In this document: one piece after another, positions 55,146 to 63,670 of the stretch
How the letters are laid out: each line of letters opens with the position of its first letter
Numbering within the stretch: the stretch's first letter is position 1
Assembly (NCBI RefSeq): GCF_003660165.1
Contig: NZ_CP032829.1
Span: 1,935,001 to 1,999,000 of the forward strand
Reading direction: 5' to 3'
Length of the DNA stretch: 64,000 nt
Source of the DNA: Sphingomonas paeninsulae
GTDB lineage: Bacteria > Pseudomonadota > Alphaproteobacteria > Sphingomonadales > Sphingomonadaceae
The notes under the pieces: generated by a model
The model's database searches: none
What the model was told of the DNA's origin: nothing
The model's input: the letters and a program-made list of their open reading frames with translations, nothing else
Made by a program: the position numbers and the translations under genes

Positions 55146-55616
55146 TCAGTCCACCAGAACGCAGTAGCGGAAATCATGCTTGATGAAATTCTGGCCCAGG
55201 CTGTAGCGAACGCGGCGAACACCGGGGATTTTGTCGATCGTCTGGTGCAGAAATTCGGTCAGCTGACTGCCATTTTCCACAAGCGTCATCGCCAGAACGT
55301 CGGCACGACCGAGCATGGTCGAGACGAAGCCAATCTCGGGGAGAACGGCAAGCCGTTCGGCCAATTCCTGAATATGCCCCGCCGTATCCGCCTCGATCCA
55401 AAGATACGCGAGGATCGGATTACGTAGTCGGTTTGCGTTGGTGACTGCGGCGACGCGGATAACCTTGTTATCCAACAGCCGCTTCAGGCGCGATCGGATC
55501 GTACCTTCGGTTAGCCCGAACTCGCGTCCGATCTCTCGGTTACTGACGCGGGCGTCATGGCTGAGTCGATCAATGATCTTGCGGTCGAGCTCGTCGAGCG
55601 AAATGCGTGGCGTCAT
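55146..55616 (-). CDS. Lrp/AsnC-family transcription regulator, second of a pair
   Basis: 156 residues from ATG 55616 (ATGA overlap with the gene above). Winged helix in residues ~6-55 (LDELDRKIIDRLSHDARVSNREIGREFGLTEGTIRSRLKRL), then a RAM-type ligand domain (EIGFVSTMLGRADVLAMTLVENG). Lrp-type regulators form octamers and often respond to amino acids or aromatic acids. The translational coupling to a second Lrp protein suggests they may mix into one complex. Confidence 0.93.
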   Translation of the reverse strand: MTPRISLDELDRKIIDRLSHDARVSNREIGREFGLTEGTIRSRLKRLLDNKVIRVAAVTNANRLRNPILAYLWIEADTAGHIQELAERLAVLPEIGFVSTMLGRADVLAMTLVENGSQLTEFLHQTIDKIPGVRRVRYSLGQNFIKHDFRYCVLVD

Positions 55617-56131
55617 AGCGGAACCCATTCGGGATTATATTTAAGGATTTTCATCGACAGACCGGGAAACAGCCGCTCCACGCCTTCGACATGGGCGATT
55701 TCGTCGGTCAGCAACCGATCGAGCTCCTGTATGTCCCCGGCGACGACCTGAATCTCTAGATCGTACATACCGATGGTCACGTTGACGGTGATAACGTGGT
55801 CGAATTTGGCAAGGTCGGCCCCGACGTCGTTTGCCGAACGCCCTTTTACCTGAACGCCGACTGCCGCGATGGCATTGAAACCCATCGCGGACAGATCACG
55901 CATTGCGACGACACGGACCGCGTTGTTTGCTTCGAGTTTGCGAAGGCGGGTGCGGACGGTTGCTTCGTTGACTTCGATCATCCGGGCCAGATCGCGGTTT
56001 GCGATACGACCGGACTGGCGGAGCGCGGCGATGATCTTTTCATCCACCGGCTCCAACACCACTTGCGGTGGACTGTCGTGAACGGGCGAGGCCGGACGTT
56101 CCTTGCCCTTTCGAGTCGTCTTCGTCGCCAT
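55613..56131 (-). CDS. Lrp/AsnC-family transcription regulator, first of a pair
   Basis: 172 residues from ATG 56131 (GGGAG upstream; TTG 56143 rejected). A ~30-residue basic, Pro-rich tail (ATKTTRKGKERPASPVHDSPP) precedes the winged helix (EKIIAALRQSGRIANRDLARMIEVNEATVRTRLRKLE) and RAM domain. A candidate island operator lies 47 bases upstream, so autoregulation and control of the island are plausible. Confidence 0.93.
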   Translation of the reverse strand: MATKTTRKGKERPASPVHDSPPQVVLEPVDEKIIAALRQSGRIANRDLARMIEVNEATVRTRLRKLEANNAVRVVAMRDLSAMGFNAIAAVGVQVKGRSANDVGADLAKFDHVITVNVTIGMYDLEIQVVAGDIQELDRLLTDEIAHVEGVERLFPGLSMKILKYNPEWVPL

Positions 56132-56177
56132 CTTCACTCCCAATATGTCAGATCGTGGCCAACCCTCTGCACTAACT

Positions 56178-56207
56178 CACGTAGTTTCGAAAGCCCCTGC
56201 TTCCGCA
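56178..56207. promoter_or_regulatory. Candidate island operator (Lrp pair)
   Basis: CACGTAG-N16-TTCCGCA, five of seven and six of seven matches to the consensus halves with the same 16-base spacing. It lies between the SDR stop and the first Lrp start. Confidence 0.4.
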
Positions 56208-56214
56208 ACCCAGT

Positions 56215-57075
56215 CTATCGAACGATAGCGGGGTGCGGAATGCGCGGTTCACCGAGCATCGCGCGGAACGATGGCGGGTGTTTTCCCTGATCGTCGATGC
56301 CATATTTTTCCCCAGCTTCTGCCCCGATGAGCGTCTGGCCGCTTAGTGCCATACGTGCCGGATCGGCATGAATCGCGGCGATAATGCTGCCGGTGAATTC
56401 CGGTGTTTCGGCATTTTCCATGATCACTTCATACTGGTCGGGGCGCTCTTCGATAGCCTTCGCCGTCCGTTCGGTTTTCAGCGGACCCATCCAGATCGAG
56501 ACGGCGGCAACATCATGATCCTTGAGATCGACTCCCATGTCCGCAGCGAACTTATCGACCCCGGCTTTCTGCGCGCCATAGGCGGGGCCATGCATGTAGC
56601 AGGCGGAGCCGAAGGACGAGGTAAAGGCGATCAGGCCCCCGCCAGTGCGGATCATCAAAGGAGCGGCATGAAAGCTCGCGACATAGCCTGAACGCAAGCC
56701 GACATCGAGGATATCGACCAGCGCGAGCGGACGTTCCCAGAAGCCGCCGGGCTGTATCAGAGCATCGTCTATAACCGTTGCGTTGTTGACCAGAACGTCC
56801 AGTCGGCCCTCGTCGCGTTCAACCTGTGCGAAAAGCGCGGCGACCGCGGCGTCGTCGCGGTGGTCCACCGCAACGGCGATGCCGCGCCCGCCGGCCGCAT
56901 CGATAGCCTGCGCGGTGGCACCGACGGTGCCGGGCAGGGGGGCACTGCCTTCAACGGTAGTGCGGCCTGTGACATAAACGGCGTAGCCCGCCGCGCCGAG
57001 CGCGCGCGCGATTCCGGCGCCCGCGCCACGGCTGGCACCGGTAACTACGGCGACTGGTCGATTGTCTTTCGTCAT
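56215..57075 (-). CDS. Short-chain dehydrogenase/reductase, long form
   Basis: 286 residues, ATG in an ATGA overlap with the next SDR. Cofactor motif TGASRGAGAGIA; NNAT in place of the usual NNAG; catalytic Tyr in AYGAQKAGVD. The C-terminal extension (GIDDQGKHPPSFRAMLGEP) is longer than in FabG-type enzymes. Last of three minus-strand genes with the KstD-like flavoprotein. Confidence 0.92.
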   Translation of the reverse strand: MTKDNRPVAVVTGASRGAGAGIARALGAAGYAVYVTGRTTVEGSAPLPGTVGATAQAIDAAGGRGIAVAVDHRDDAAVAALFAQVERDEGRLDVLVNNATVIDDALIQPGGFWERPLALVDILDVGLRSGYVASFHAAPLMIRTGGGLIAFTSSFGSACYMHGPAYGAQKAGVDKFAADMGVDLKDHDVAAVSIWMGPLKTERTAKAIEERPDQYEVIMENAETPEFTGSIIAAIHADPARMALSGQTLIGAEAGEKYGIDDQGKHPPSFRAMLGEPRIPHPAIVR

Positions 57076-57857
57076 GCTGAATGCTCCTTTACGATATCAA
57101 GAAAGGGGGGGCGCTCACCGCCGCCATGCACTTCCAGCGCGGCGCCGGTGACATAGGATGCGGCGGGGGAAGCCAGAAAAAGAACAGCCTCCGCGATCTC
57201 ATCGGCGCGACCAAGACGTTGTGCGCCGATGTTGCTGGCTATAGCCGCCTGGGTAGCGGCATTTCCATAGGTGGCTTCGGTTGCCTCTGTTTCGACATAG
57301 CCGACGATGATGGCGTTTACCCGGATAACCGGACCCCATTCGTGGGCAAGGCTGCGGCCTAGCGCAATCAGTCCAGCTTTCGCTGCGGCATAAGCGACCG
57401 TGCGCGGTGATGGCCGGATGGCGGACACGCTCGCAATATTGACGATCGCCCCGCCGTGCGCCTGCATATGGCGGTGAGCAGCCTGTGAGAGGTTGAGTGG
57501 GGCGAGTAGATTTAGCGCGATTACCCGTTCGGAAAAGCGAGGAGAAGCGGTAGCAGCGTCCGCCTCGGGTGAACCCCCGGCATTGTTCACAAGGATATCG
57601 AGGCGTCCGTGGCGTTCGGCGACATCATCGACCATCACTAGCACTGCTGCTGGATCACGTACGTCGCAGGGGACAAACTCCAGTCCATCCGGGAGATCGC
57701 TGGCGGTTCGGCCACATACGACGACGTGGGCACCGGCGGCGGCGAGACGGCGAGCAATTGCCAGGCCGATGCCGCGCGTTCCCCCGGTCACAATCGCGAC
57801 TTTGCCGGTGATGTCGCGGAGGTCGGTTGTCATGGGTTGAGTTTCTCCAGCGGTCAT
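57072..57857 (-). CDS. Short-chain dehydrogenase/reductase
   Basis: 261 residues. TGGTRGIGLA, NNAGGSPEAD, NIASVSAIRP, YAAAKAG; ends SYVTGAALEVHGGG. ATG 57857 overlaps the flavoprotein stop (ATGA); ATG 57833 (MTTDLRDITGK), with GGAGA upstream, could also be used. It probably acts on a hydroxyl or keto group of the same intermediate as the flavoprotein. The G7 run at 57105-57111 is in frame. Confidence 0.92.
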   Translation of the reverse strand: MTAGETQPMTTDLRDITGKVAIVTGGTRGIGLAIARRLAAAGAHVVVCGRTASDLPDGLEFVPCDVRDPAAVLVMVDDVAERHGRLDILVNNAGGSPEADAATASPRFSERVIALNLLAPLNLSQAAHRHMQAHGGAIVNIASVSAIRPSPRTVAYAAAKAGLIALGRSLAHEWGPVIRVNAIIVGYVETEATEATYGNAATQAAIASNIGAQRLGRADEIAEAVLFLASPAASYVTGAALEVHGGGERPPFLDIVKEHSA

Positions 57858-59566
57858 TGGTTAGCACGAGCGGCGTGGCGTGCAGCACGCCTGCCAGAAA
57901 AGAAGCAATCGGCGAATGACAGGCCGCTGACATAGGTTTGCGAGGCGATGCCGACTGCGGTGCGCCCGGCCGCATACAGGGCGGGGATGGGCTTGCCTGC
58001 CGCATCCAAGACCAGACCGCTCTCCTCGTCCACTCGCAGACCGCCGAATGTTATTACAGGCAAGGGCAGAAACCGGCTCTCGATCGAAATATCCATCGCG
58101 TAAAAGGGTGACGTGGCGATGGGCTGTATATCGCTGCCTTCCTTGCCGAACGGATCGGGTGCCAAGCCAGCGGCGGCGCGGTTGTAATCGGCGACGGTGG
58201 CAGCGAGGCCTGCGGGGTCGATGCCAATTTTGGCGGCAAGCGCTTCCAACGTTTTTGCTTTGCGTGCGTTAAAGGCAAGGTTGAGCAATGTAACGTCGCG
58301 CTGGAAGGGAACCAGCTTCGGATCGCGGGCCTGCTTGAATGCCTGACGCCGCAGCGCCTTGTCATAGATAAGCCAGGCGATGCCGCCCTGATGATCGCCG
58401 ATATGTTCGCCCAGCGTTGCGCCATAAACGGTCTCGTCCACGAACCGCTTCCCCGCACGGTTGATGACGATCGCGTCAGACCATGCCTTTGGCGGGTTGA
58501 TGAACCGCCATGCGCTGATCTTGTCCATCAGCGCAGTCGAGCCACCTGCCGTCATACCCAGCACGATCCCCGCACCCTGATCGCCCAGCGTGCCATTCGG
58601 CATCCCTTTGGCATAGGTGGGTGCGTAGCGGGCGACCATTCGCGGGTTCATGATGAAGCCGCCGGCACTCAGCAGGACGCCCTCGCGAGCGCGGATCATG
58701 TGTGTGGTACGGCCACGCGCCTCGATGGCCATAGCCTTGCGCAAATAATAGCTGCCGATTCCGATCGTGAGCGATGCGAGAGGAATGCTCGGTGGCAGCG
58801 CCGCGAGGAAAGAATTGGCCCGCGCAATATAGCGCGCAAACCGTGCGGCATCGGTCGACCCTTCGGGAATGGATAGAATCTTGACCCCGATGACGCGGCC
58901 GGATTTATCCTGAACCAACTGCCGCGCTTCCGAAAAACGATGAAAGCGCAGCCCGAGCCGCAGCGCCGATGCGGTGAGCGGAGCAGTGATGAACTTGCCT
59001 AAGCCCCACGCCTTCTTGCCATCGCGCCCAAATGCACGGTGGCCGCGTGCTGCGGGCTTCGCCTGGGCTCGATAACGCGCCACCAGCGAATTGTCGGGAT
59101 GATAGAGGAAGCGATCGAGCGGCGGATAGGACGATTTTTCCTTCCAGACATTGCCGGCAAGCTTGCCGCCGTGCGCAATAATCCAGTCGACCGTGGATAC
59201 GCTCTCTGTGACGAAGCGGCGTAGCGTGGCGTCCGACACCACTTCGCCTGCCTCCATGCGGAGGTATTTGAGCATTTCTTCCGGATCGTCGTCTTCGCCT
59301 TCTGCTTGCTGAATGACCGTGCCGCCGCCCGCGTAGAATACGCCACCGTTGGCCGCAGTTGAGCCACCGCCTTCGTAGCGATCAACAGCGACGACGCTCA
59401 GGCCGCGTTCAAGACCTTCCAACGCAGCCGCAATTCCCGCGCCTCCCAAACCGACGATGACGAGATCGGCCGTTTCATCCCATATAATTTCATCGGGATT
59501 ATCAAGCACCAAGGGGTCCTCGACCGAAAGACCTAGATCGGCCGCCAGAGAGCTTGTTCCAGTCAT
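57854..59566 (-). CDS. KstD-like FAD-dependent dehydrogenase
   Basis: 570 residues. FAD motif VGLGGAGIAAALEGLERGLSVVAVDRYEGGGSTAANGG, written here only for its G-x-G-x-x-G start and GGSTAANGG end, then the C-terminal FAD motif PALYAAGRTAVGI and SGLSFADCFFSGRRAA. It belongs to the fumarate reductase/3-ketosteroid-delta1-dehydrogenase group; length 510-570 is typical. Given the KshA-like and HsaA-like neighbours, ring dehydrogenation of a ketosteroid-like substrate is the best guess (inference). First in a unit with two SDRs; diverges from the HsaA-like gene. Confidence 0.87.
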   Translation of the reverse strand: MTGTSSLAADLGLSVEDPLVLDNPDEIIWDETADLVIVGLGGAGIAAALEGLERGLSVVAVDRYEGGGSTAANGGVFYAGGGTVIQQAEGEDDDPEEMLKYLRMEAGEVVSDATLRRFVTESVSTVDWIIAHGGKLAGNVWKEKSSYPPLDRFLYHPDNSLVARYRAQAKPAARGHRAFGRDGKKAWGLGKFITAPLTASALRLGLRFHRFSEARQLVQDKSGRVIGVKILSIPEGSTDAARFARYIARANSFLAALPPSIPLASLTIGIGSYYLRKAMAIEARGRTTHMIRAREGVLLSAGGFIMNPRMVARYAPTYAKGMPNGTLGDQGAGIVLGMTAGGSTALMDKISAWRFINPPKAWSDAIVINRAGKRFVDETVYGATLGEHIGDHQGGIAWLIYDKALRRQAFKQARDPKLVPFQRDVTLLNLAFNARKAKTLEALAAKIGIDPAGLAATVADYNRAAAGLAPDPFGKEGSDIQPIATSPFYAMDISIESRFLPLPVITFGGLRVDEESGLVLDAAGKPIPALYAAGRTAVGIASQTYVSGLSFADCFFSGRRAARHAARANQ

Positions 59567-59809
59567 CAGAAGCGCACGGAAACCTGACCGAGCACCCCGG
59601 TCATTGCCGACGTTCGTTGCTGCGCGACTGCCAACCCGACCATTTCTGCCATCGCCACTCTAACGAATATCATGCGTTGTCCCAGATGCCCCATTATCCC
59701 ACTTCCTAGTATTGCAGGTCTTTGCCTGCCTTCTCGCATCAACGTAGCACGGGTATTTAAGTCGCGCCAGATCGGCAATTCATTATCATAAAGCTGTAGC
59801 TTGACGATA

Positions 59810-59840
59810 TGCGTAGTAAACATTATTGAAGTTCTACGAA
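59810..59840. promoter_or_regulatory. Candidate island operator (KstD-like / HsaA-like divergent region)
   Basis: TGCGTAG then, after 17 bases rather than 16, CTACGAA. It is 45 bases before the HsaA-like start and ~240 bases from the flavoprotein start. The remaining part of the 59567-59884 gap (318 bases) has one open minus-strand frame (59566-59823) with no recognisable features. Confidence 0.45.
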
Positions 59841-59884
59841 TAAGGCTGTTGCAGAAACGATATAAAATGGCGCAGGAGATTGGC

Positions 59885-61096
59885 ATGGCCACGGCAGTGA
59901 AGGCGAAGACGCTCGAGATCGAATATCCGACTGCGGAGGTTCTGGTCGAGCGCGCCCGCGCCATGATTCCTGTCCTGAAATCTCGCGCGAAGCAGGCGAT
60001 TGCGGATTGTAAGGTCCCGATCGAGTCGATCGCCGAAATGAAGGCGGCGGGTTTCTTTAAAATTCTCCAACCGCGTCGCTGGGGCGGTTATGAGATGAAC
60101 CCCAACGTGTTTTTTGATGTGCTGAAGCTGATCGCCGAAGGCTGCATGTCTACGGGCTGGGTCTATGGTGTCGTCGGATGTCACCCTTACGAACTCGCTC
60201 TGTTCTCCGACAAAGCGCAGACCGAAGTTTGGGGAGACGATAATTCTGTGCTCGTGTCTTCTTCCTATCAGCCGGTCGGAAAAGTTGAGCATACCGAAGG
60301 TGGCTATTATCTGAGCGGTCGCTGGGGTTTCTCCAGTGGTTCGCAGCATTGCGACTGGGTGCTGCTGGGTGCGCTCATCCCCTCGGTCGAGCCCGGCGGC
60401 CCGCCCGATATGCGCACCTTCCTGGTGCCCCGCCGCGATTATGTCATCGATGAAACATGGGACACATTCGGTCTGCGCGGCACCGGCAGCCATGACATCG
60501 TGGTAGAGCGCGCGTTTGTACCTGATTACCGGACCCATCGTGCAGCGGATGGGTTTCTTTGCACAAATCCGGGGCAAAAAGAGAATGCAGGGCCGCTGTT
60601 TACGCTCCCCTGGGCGCAGATTTTCCTTCGTTCAGTTTCTACGGCCGCGATCGGCGGTCTCCATGCGGCGATCAACGGCGCGCTGGTAATCGCCAAGGAT
60701 CGCGTGTCGACCAATACCGGCAAGGCATCGAAGGCAGATCCCGCGCTGATGGCCGCGATTGCGCGCGCCTATGCGCAGTGCGGCGAAATGGAAGCAACGC
60801 TGACGTCCAGTTTCAATGCGATGATGGCAAAGGCGGAGCGGGGTGAGCCGATCGAGATGTCGGAGCGCGCGCTGAACCGTTATCAGTCATCCGCAGTGGT
60901 GCGTCGTTGCGCCGAACTGGTGGACGACATGCTCCCCCTTTTGGGCGGCCGTGCGATTTATATGTCCAGTCCCGTTGTTCAGCCTTGGCTCGACATCAAC
61001 GCTGCACGAGCGCACGTTGCTAATGATCCCAATAACATGGCTGCGGATCTTGTCGGTGGATTAATGGGAGAGCCGCCTGCATTCCTGTTTCTATAA
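59885..61096 (+). CDS. HsaA-like flavin-dependent monooxygenase (acyl-CoA-dehydrogenase fold)
   Basis: 403 residues from ATG 59885 (AGGAGA five bases upstream; earlier ATGs rejected). Two-component monooxygenase oxygenase subunit of the HsaA/PheA1 group: ESIAEMKAAGFFKILQPRRWGGYEMNP, GWVYGVVGCHPYELALF, SSGSQHCDWVLLGA, TWDTFGLRGTGSHDIVVE. It hydroxylates a phenol ring to a catechol using reduced flavin from a separate reductase (not in view). It starts the meta-cleavage unit. Confidence 0.92.
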   Translation: MATAVKAKTLEIEYPTAEVLVERARAMIPVLKSRAKQAIADCKVPIESIAEMKAAGFFKILQPRRWGGYEMNPNVFFDVLKLIAEGCMSTGWVYGVVGCHPYELALFSDKAQTEVWGDDNSVLVSSSYQPVGKVEHTEGGYYLSGRWGFSSGSQHCDWVLLGALIPSVEPGGPPDMRTFLVPRRDYVIDETWDTFGLRGTGSHDIVVERAFVPDYRTHRAADGFLCTNPGQKENAGPLFTLPWAQIFLRSVSTAAIGGLHAAINGALVIAKDRVSTNTGKASKADPALMAAIARAYAQCGEMEATLTSSFNAMMAKAERGEPIEMSERALNRYQSSAVVRRCAELVDDMLPLLGGRAIYMSSPVVQPWLDINAARAHVANDPNNMAADLVGGLMGEPPAFLFL

Positions 61097-61129
61097 CAGC
61101 AGAGCGCGGGACGGTGAGGGAGAAGTCGA

Positions 61130-61945
61130 ATGTTGAGTGAAATGCGCCGGACCACCTACAATGTTGAAGGCGGTTACGAGATAAGCATCGCCGAAATCGG
61201 TGCGGGGCCAACCATTGTGTTCCTTCATGGTAGCGGCCCCGGCGCATCGGGCGCATCCAATTTTCGACTGAATATCGATACGTTCGTAGCGGCGGGTTAT
61301 CGCGTGCTTTTGCCGGACCTGATCGGTTACGGCGCGTCTTCAAAACCTTCCGGTATAGATTACACGCTACAGCTTTTTACCGACACGGTTTACGAAGCAT
61401 TGACAGCGGCTAACGTCGAATCGGCCATACTGGTCGGCAATTCTCTGGGCGGCGGCGTTGCCATGCAGATGGCATTGGATCACCCGGGTTTCGTAACGCG
61501 ACTGGTAATGATGGCACCGGGCTGCGTTGAGGAATTGCCGGTCTATTTTGCGATGCCAGGAATTGCCAAAATGATGGGCGATTTCACAAGTCCGGACTTT
61601 ACAGAGGCGGACCAGCGGCGGCTTGTTTCCAATCTTGTTTACGATCCTTCCGTGATATCCGACGCGCTCGTTTCCGAGCGTTACGCTGTGGCGCGCACGC
61701 AATCGAAAGATGTGCTGGCGCGGATGAAGACGCCCAATCTCGCCCCGCGCCTTGGCGAACTGACGATGCCGATCCTCGGTTTCTGGGGGCTGCAGGATGA
61801 CTTTTGCCCGGTGAGCGGTGCTCAGCGTTTTCTTGATGCGTGTCCTGATGCGCGGTTCATGACCTTTAACAAGGTAGGGCATTGGGTCCAGGTTGAGCGC
61901 GCTGCTGAGTTCAACCGGTATGCGATCGCTTTCCTTAATGGTTGA
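61130..61945 (+). CDS. Meta-cleavage-product hydrolase (HsaD/BphD-like)
   Basis: 271 residues, GGGAGAAG before the ATG. HGSGPGAS oxyanion loop, S105 in GNSLGGG, Asp at ~223 in GLQDDFCP, H251 in VGHWVQ: a full C-C hydrolase triad. It splits the ring-opened product of a catechol into a dienoate and an acid. Only eight bases overlap the hydratase gene. The catechol-cleaving dioxygenase that should precede it is not in the window. Confidence 0.93.
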   Translation: MLSEMRRTTYNVEGGYEISIAEIGAGPTIVFLHGSGPGASGASNFRLNIDTFVAAGYRVLLPDLIGYGASSKPSGIDYTLQLFTDTVYEALTAANVESAILVGNSLGGGVAMQMALDHPGFVTRLVMMAPGCVEELPVYFAMPGIAKMMGDFTSPDFTEADQRRLVSNLVYDPSVISDALVSERYAVARTQSKDVLARMKTPNLAPRLGELTMPILGFWGLQDDFCPVSGAQRFLDACPDARFMTFNKVGHWVQVERAAEFNRYAIAFLNG

Positions 61946-62714
61946 TTGTGCGGGCTGGACCGAACGACTCTATAATGCGCTGCGGGCGGGGACGACCATC
62001 CCGCCGATCAGCGGACAGGATGGCAGACTGACCATCGACGATGCCTACGCGATTTCCCTCGGCGTGTTGGAGCGACGTACCGCCGATGGCGAGCGTGTTG
62101 TAGGCAAGAAGATCGGGGTCACCTCTAAGCCGGTGCAGGATATGCTCGGCGTTCATCAGCCCGATTTTGGTTTTCTGACCGATCGAATGTGGGTCGATGG
62201 CGATATCGACATCGATGCCCATGGACTGATCCAGCCGCGTGCGGAGGCAGAAATTGCGTTTATACTGAAATCCAGTTTGAATGGTCCGGGTGTAACAGAC
62301 GCAGACGTACTTGCCGCAACTGAGAGCATTGCGCCCTGTTTCGAGATTGTCGACAGCCGGATCGAAGACTGGAAAATCGGCATTGTCGACACGGTTGCCG
62401 ATAACGCGTCCTGTGGCGTGTTTGCGCTGGGCGCAGCGCGGGTCGATCCGCGTGGACTCGACCTGCCGGGGTTACATGTCAAGGTCACCAAGAATGGTGC
62501 GCCGTTGAGCGAAGGCTATGGGTCGGCAGTGCAGGGGTCGCCGCTGACCGCGGTCGCCTGGCTCGCTAATACGCTGGGCGCTTATGGTGTGACGCTTAAT
62601 GCTGGCGACGTAATATTATCGGGCAGTCTGGTGCCACTGGAGCCAGCGCGCGCGGGTGATAAATTCGAAATGGAGCTCGTCGGGATCGGCGAATGCAGTA
62701 TCCGGTTCATCTAG
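61938..62714 (+). CDS. 2-oxo-pent-4-enoate (2-hydroxydienoate) hydratase
   Basis: 258 residues from ATG 61938, overlapping the hydrolase stop. Typical motifs: [37 protein letters not shown] (metal site Glu pair), [31 protein letters not shown]. It adds water to the dienoate giving 4-hydroxy-2-oxo acid. No ribosome site is visible, so translation is probably coupled. Confidence 0.94.
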   Translation: MVDCAGWTERLYNALRAGTTIPPISGQDGRLTIDDAYAISLGVLERRTADGERVVGKKIGVTSKPVQDMLGVHQPDFGFLTDRMWVDGDIDIDAHGLIQPRAEAEIAFILKSSLNGPGVTDADVLAATESIAPCFEIVDSRIEDWKIGIVDTVADNASCGVFALGAARVDPRGLDLPGLHVKVTKNGAPLSEGYGSAVQGSPLTAVAWLANTLGAYGVTLNAGDVILSGSLVPLEPARAGDKFEMELVGIGECSIRFI

Positions 62715-62722
62715 GGAGTAGA

Positions 62723-63670
62723 ATGTTGGCCAAAGTTAAGGCGGCAATAATCGGATCGGGCAACATCGGAACCGACCTGATGATGAAGTTCCTGAAGGGT
62801 TCCCAGCATATGGAACTCGTCGCTGTTGTTGGAATCGACGCCAAATCGGAAGGGTTGGCGATGGCGCGCGAACGTGGCGTCGCGACGACCCACGACGGAA
62901 TCGAAGGATTGCAGGCAATGGACTGCTATCCGGAAATTGGCATCGTGTTCGACGCGACGTCGGCTTACGCTCACAAGGCGCATGATGCGGTGCTTCGCGC
63001 GGACGGCAAGCAGGTGGTCGATCTGACCCCCGCGGCGATTGGCCCTTTCACTATCCCGCCGGTCAATATGCACGCGCATCTCGACCAGCCCAACGTCAAT
63101 ATGGTGACGTGTGGCGGACAGGCGACGATCCCGATGGTCGCTGCGGTCAGTCAGGTTGCGACGGTGCATTATGCCGAAATCGTTGCTTCGGTGTCGTCGC
63201 GATCTGCCGGTCCCGGCACGCGCGCGAATATAGACGAATTCACGCGGACTACAGCGCGCGCGATCGAAGAGGTTGGTGGTGCCGCCAGAGGAAAGGCGAT
63301 CATCATCCTCAACCCCGCCGAGCCACCGATGATGATGCGCGATACGATCTTCACTCTGTCTGAGGGCGGTGACGAAGCAGCGATCCGCGCATCGGTGACG
63401 GCCATGGTTGCCAAGGTTCAGGCCTATGTGCCGGGCTATCGCCTGAAGCAGGAGGTTCAGTTCGAACGCTATGGCGACAATAACCGGCTGACGATTCCGG
63501 GCTATGGCGAGTTCACTGGCATCAAGACCTCGATCTTTCTCGAGGTCGAGGGCGCTGGCGATTATCTTCCCAGCTATTCCGGCAATCTCGACATCATGAC
63601 CGCCGCCGCAAAAGCGACCGGTGAGTTGCTTGCGCAGAAAATTCTTGATCGAAAGGCTGTGGCGGCATGA
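62723..63670 (+). CDS. Acylating acetaldehyde dehydrogenase (MhpF/HsaG-like)
   Basis: 315 residues from ATG 62723 (AGGGAG upstream). NAD Rossmann motif [10 protein letters not shown], catalytic C130 in VTCGGQAT, then [14 protein letters not shown]. It turns the aldehyde made by the aldolase into acyl-CoA while making NADH, with direct channelling inside the aldolase complex. ATGA overlap with the aldolase supports a complex. Confidence 0.95.
   Translation: MLAKVKAAIIGSGNIGTDLMMKFLKGSQHMELVAVVGIDAKSEGLAMARERGVATTHDGIEGLQAMDCYPEIGIVFDATSAYAHKAHDAVLRADGKQVVDLTPAAIGPFTIPPVNMHAHLDQPNVNMVTCGGQATIPMVAAVSQVATVHYAEIVASVSSRSAGPGTRANIDEFTRTTARAIEEVGGAARGKAIIILNPAEPPMMMRDTIFTLSEGGDEAAIRASVTAMVAKVQAYVPGYRLKQEVQFERYGDNNRLTIPGYGEFTGIKTSIFLEVEGAGDYLPSYSGNLDIMTAAAKATGELLAQKILDRKAVAA

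Noticed and set aside
57105-57111. G7 run as a possible frameshift in the SDR
   Set aside because: The frame is intact across it and the protein ends normally.
59566-59823. Open minus-strand frame of ~85 residues before the KstD-like gene, ending GQVSVRF
   Set aside because: The C-terminus resembles an outer-membrane barrel end, but the rest shows no barrel pattern, signal peptide or ribosome site; it also overlaps the candidate operator.
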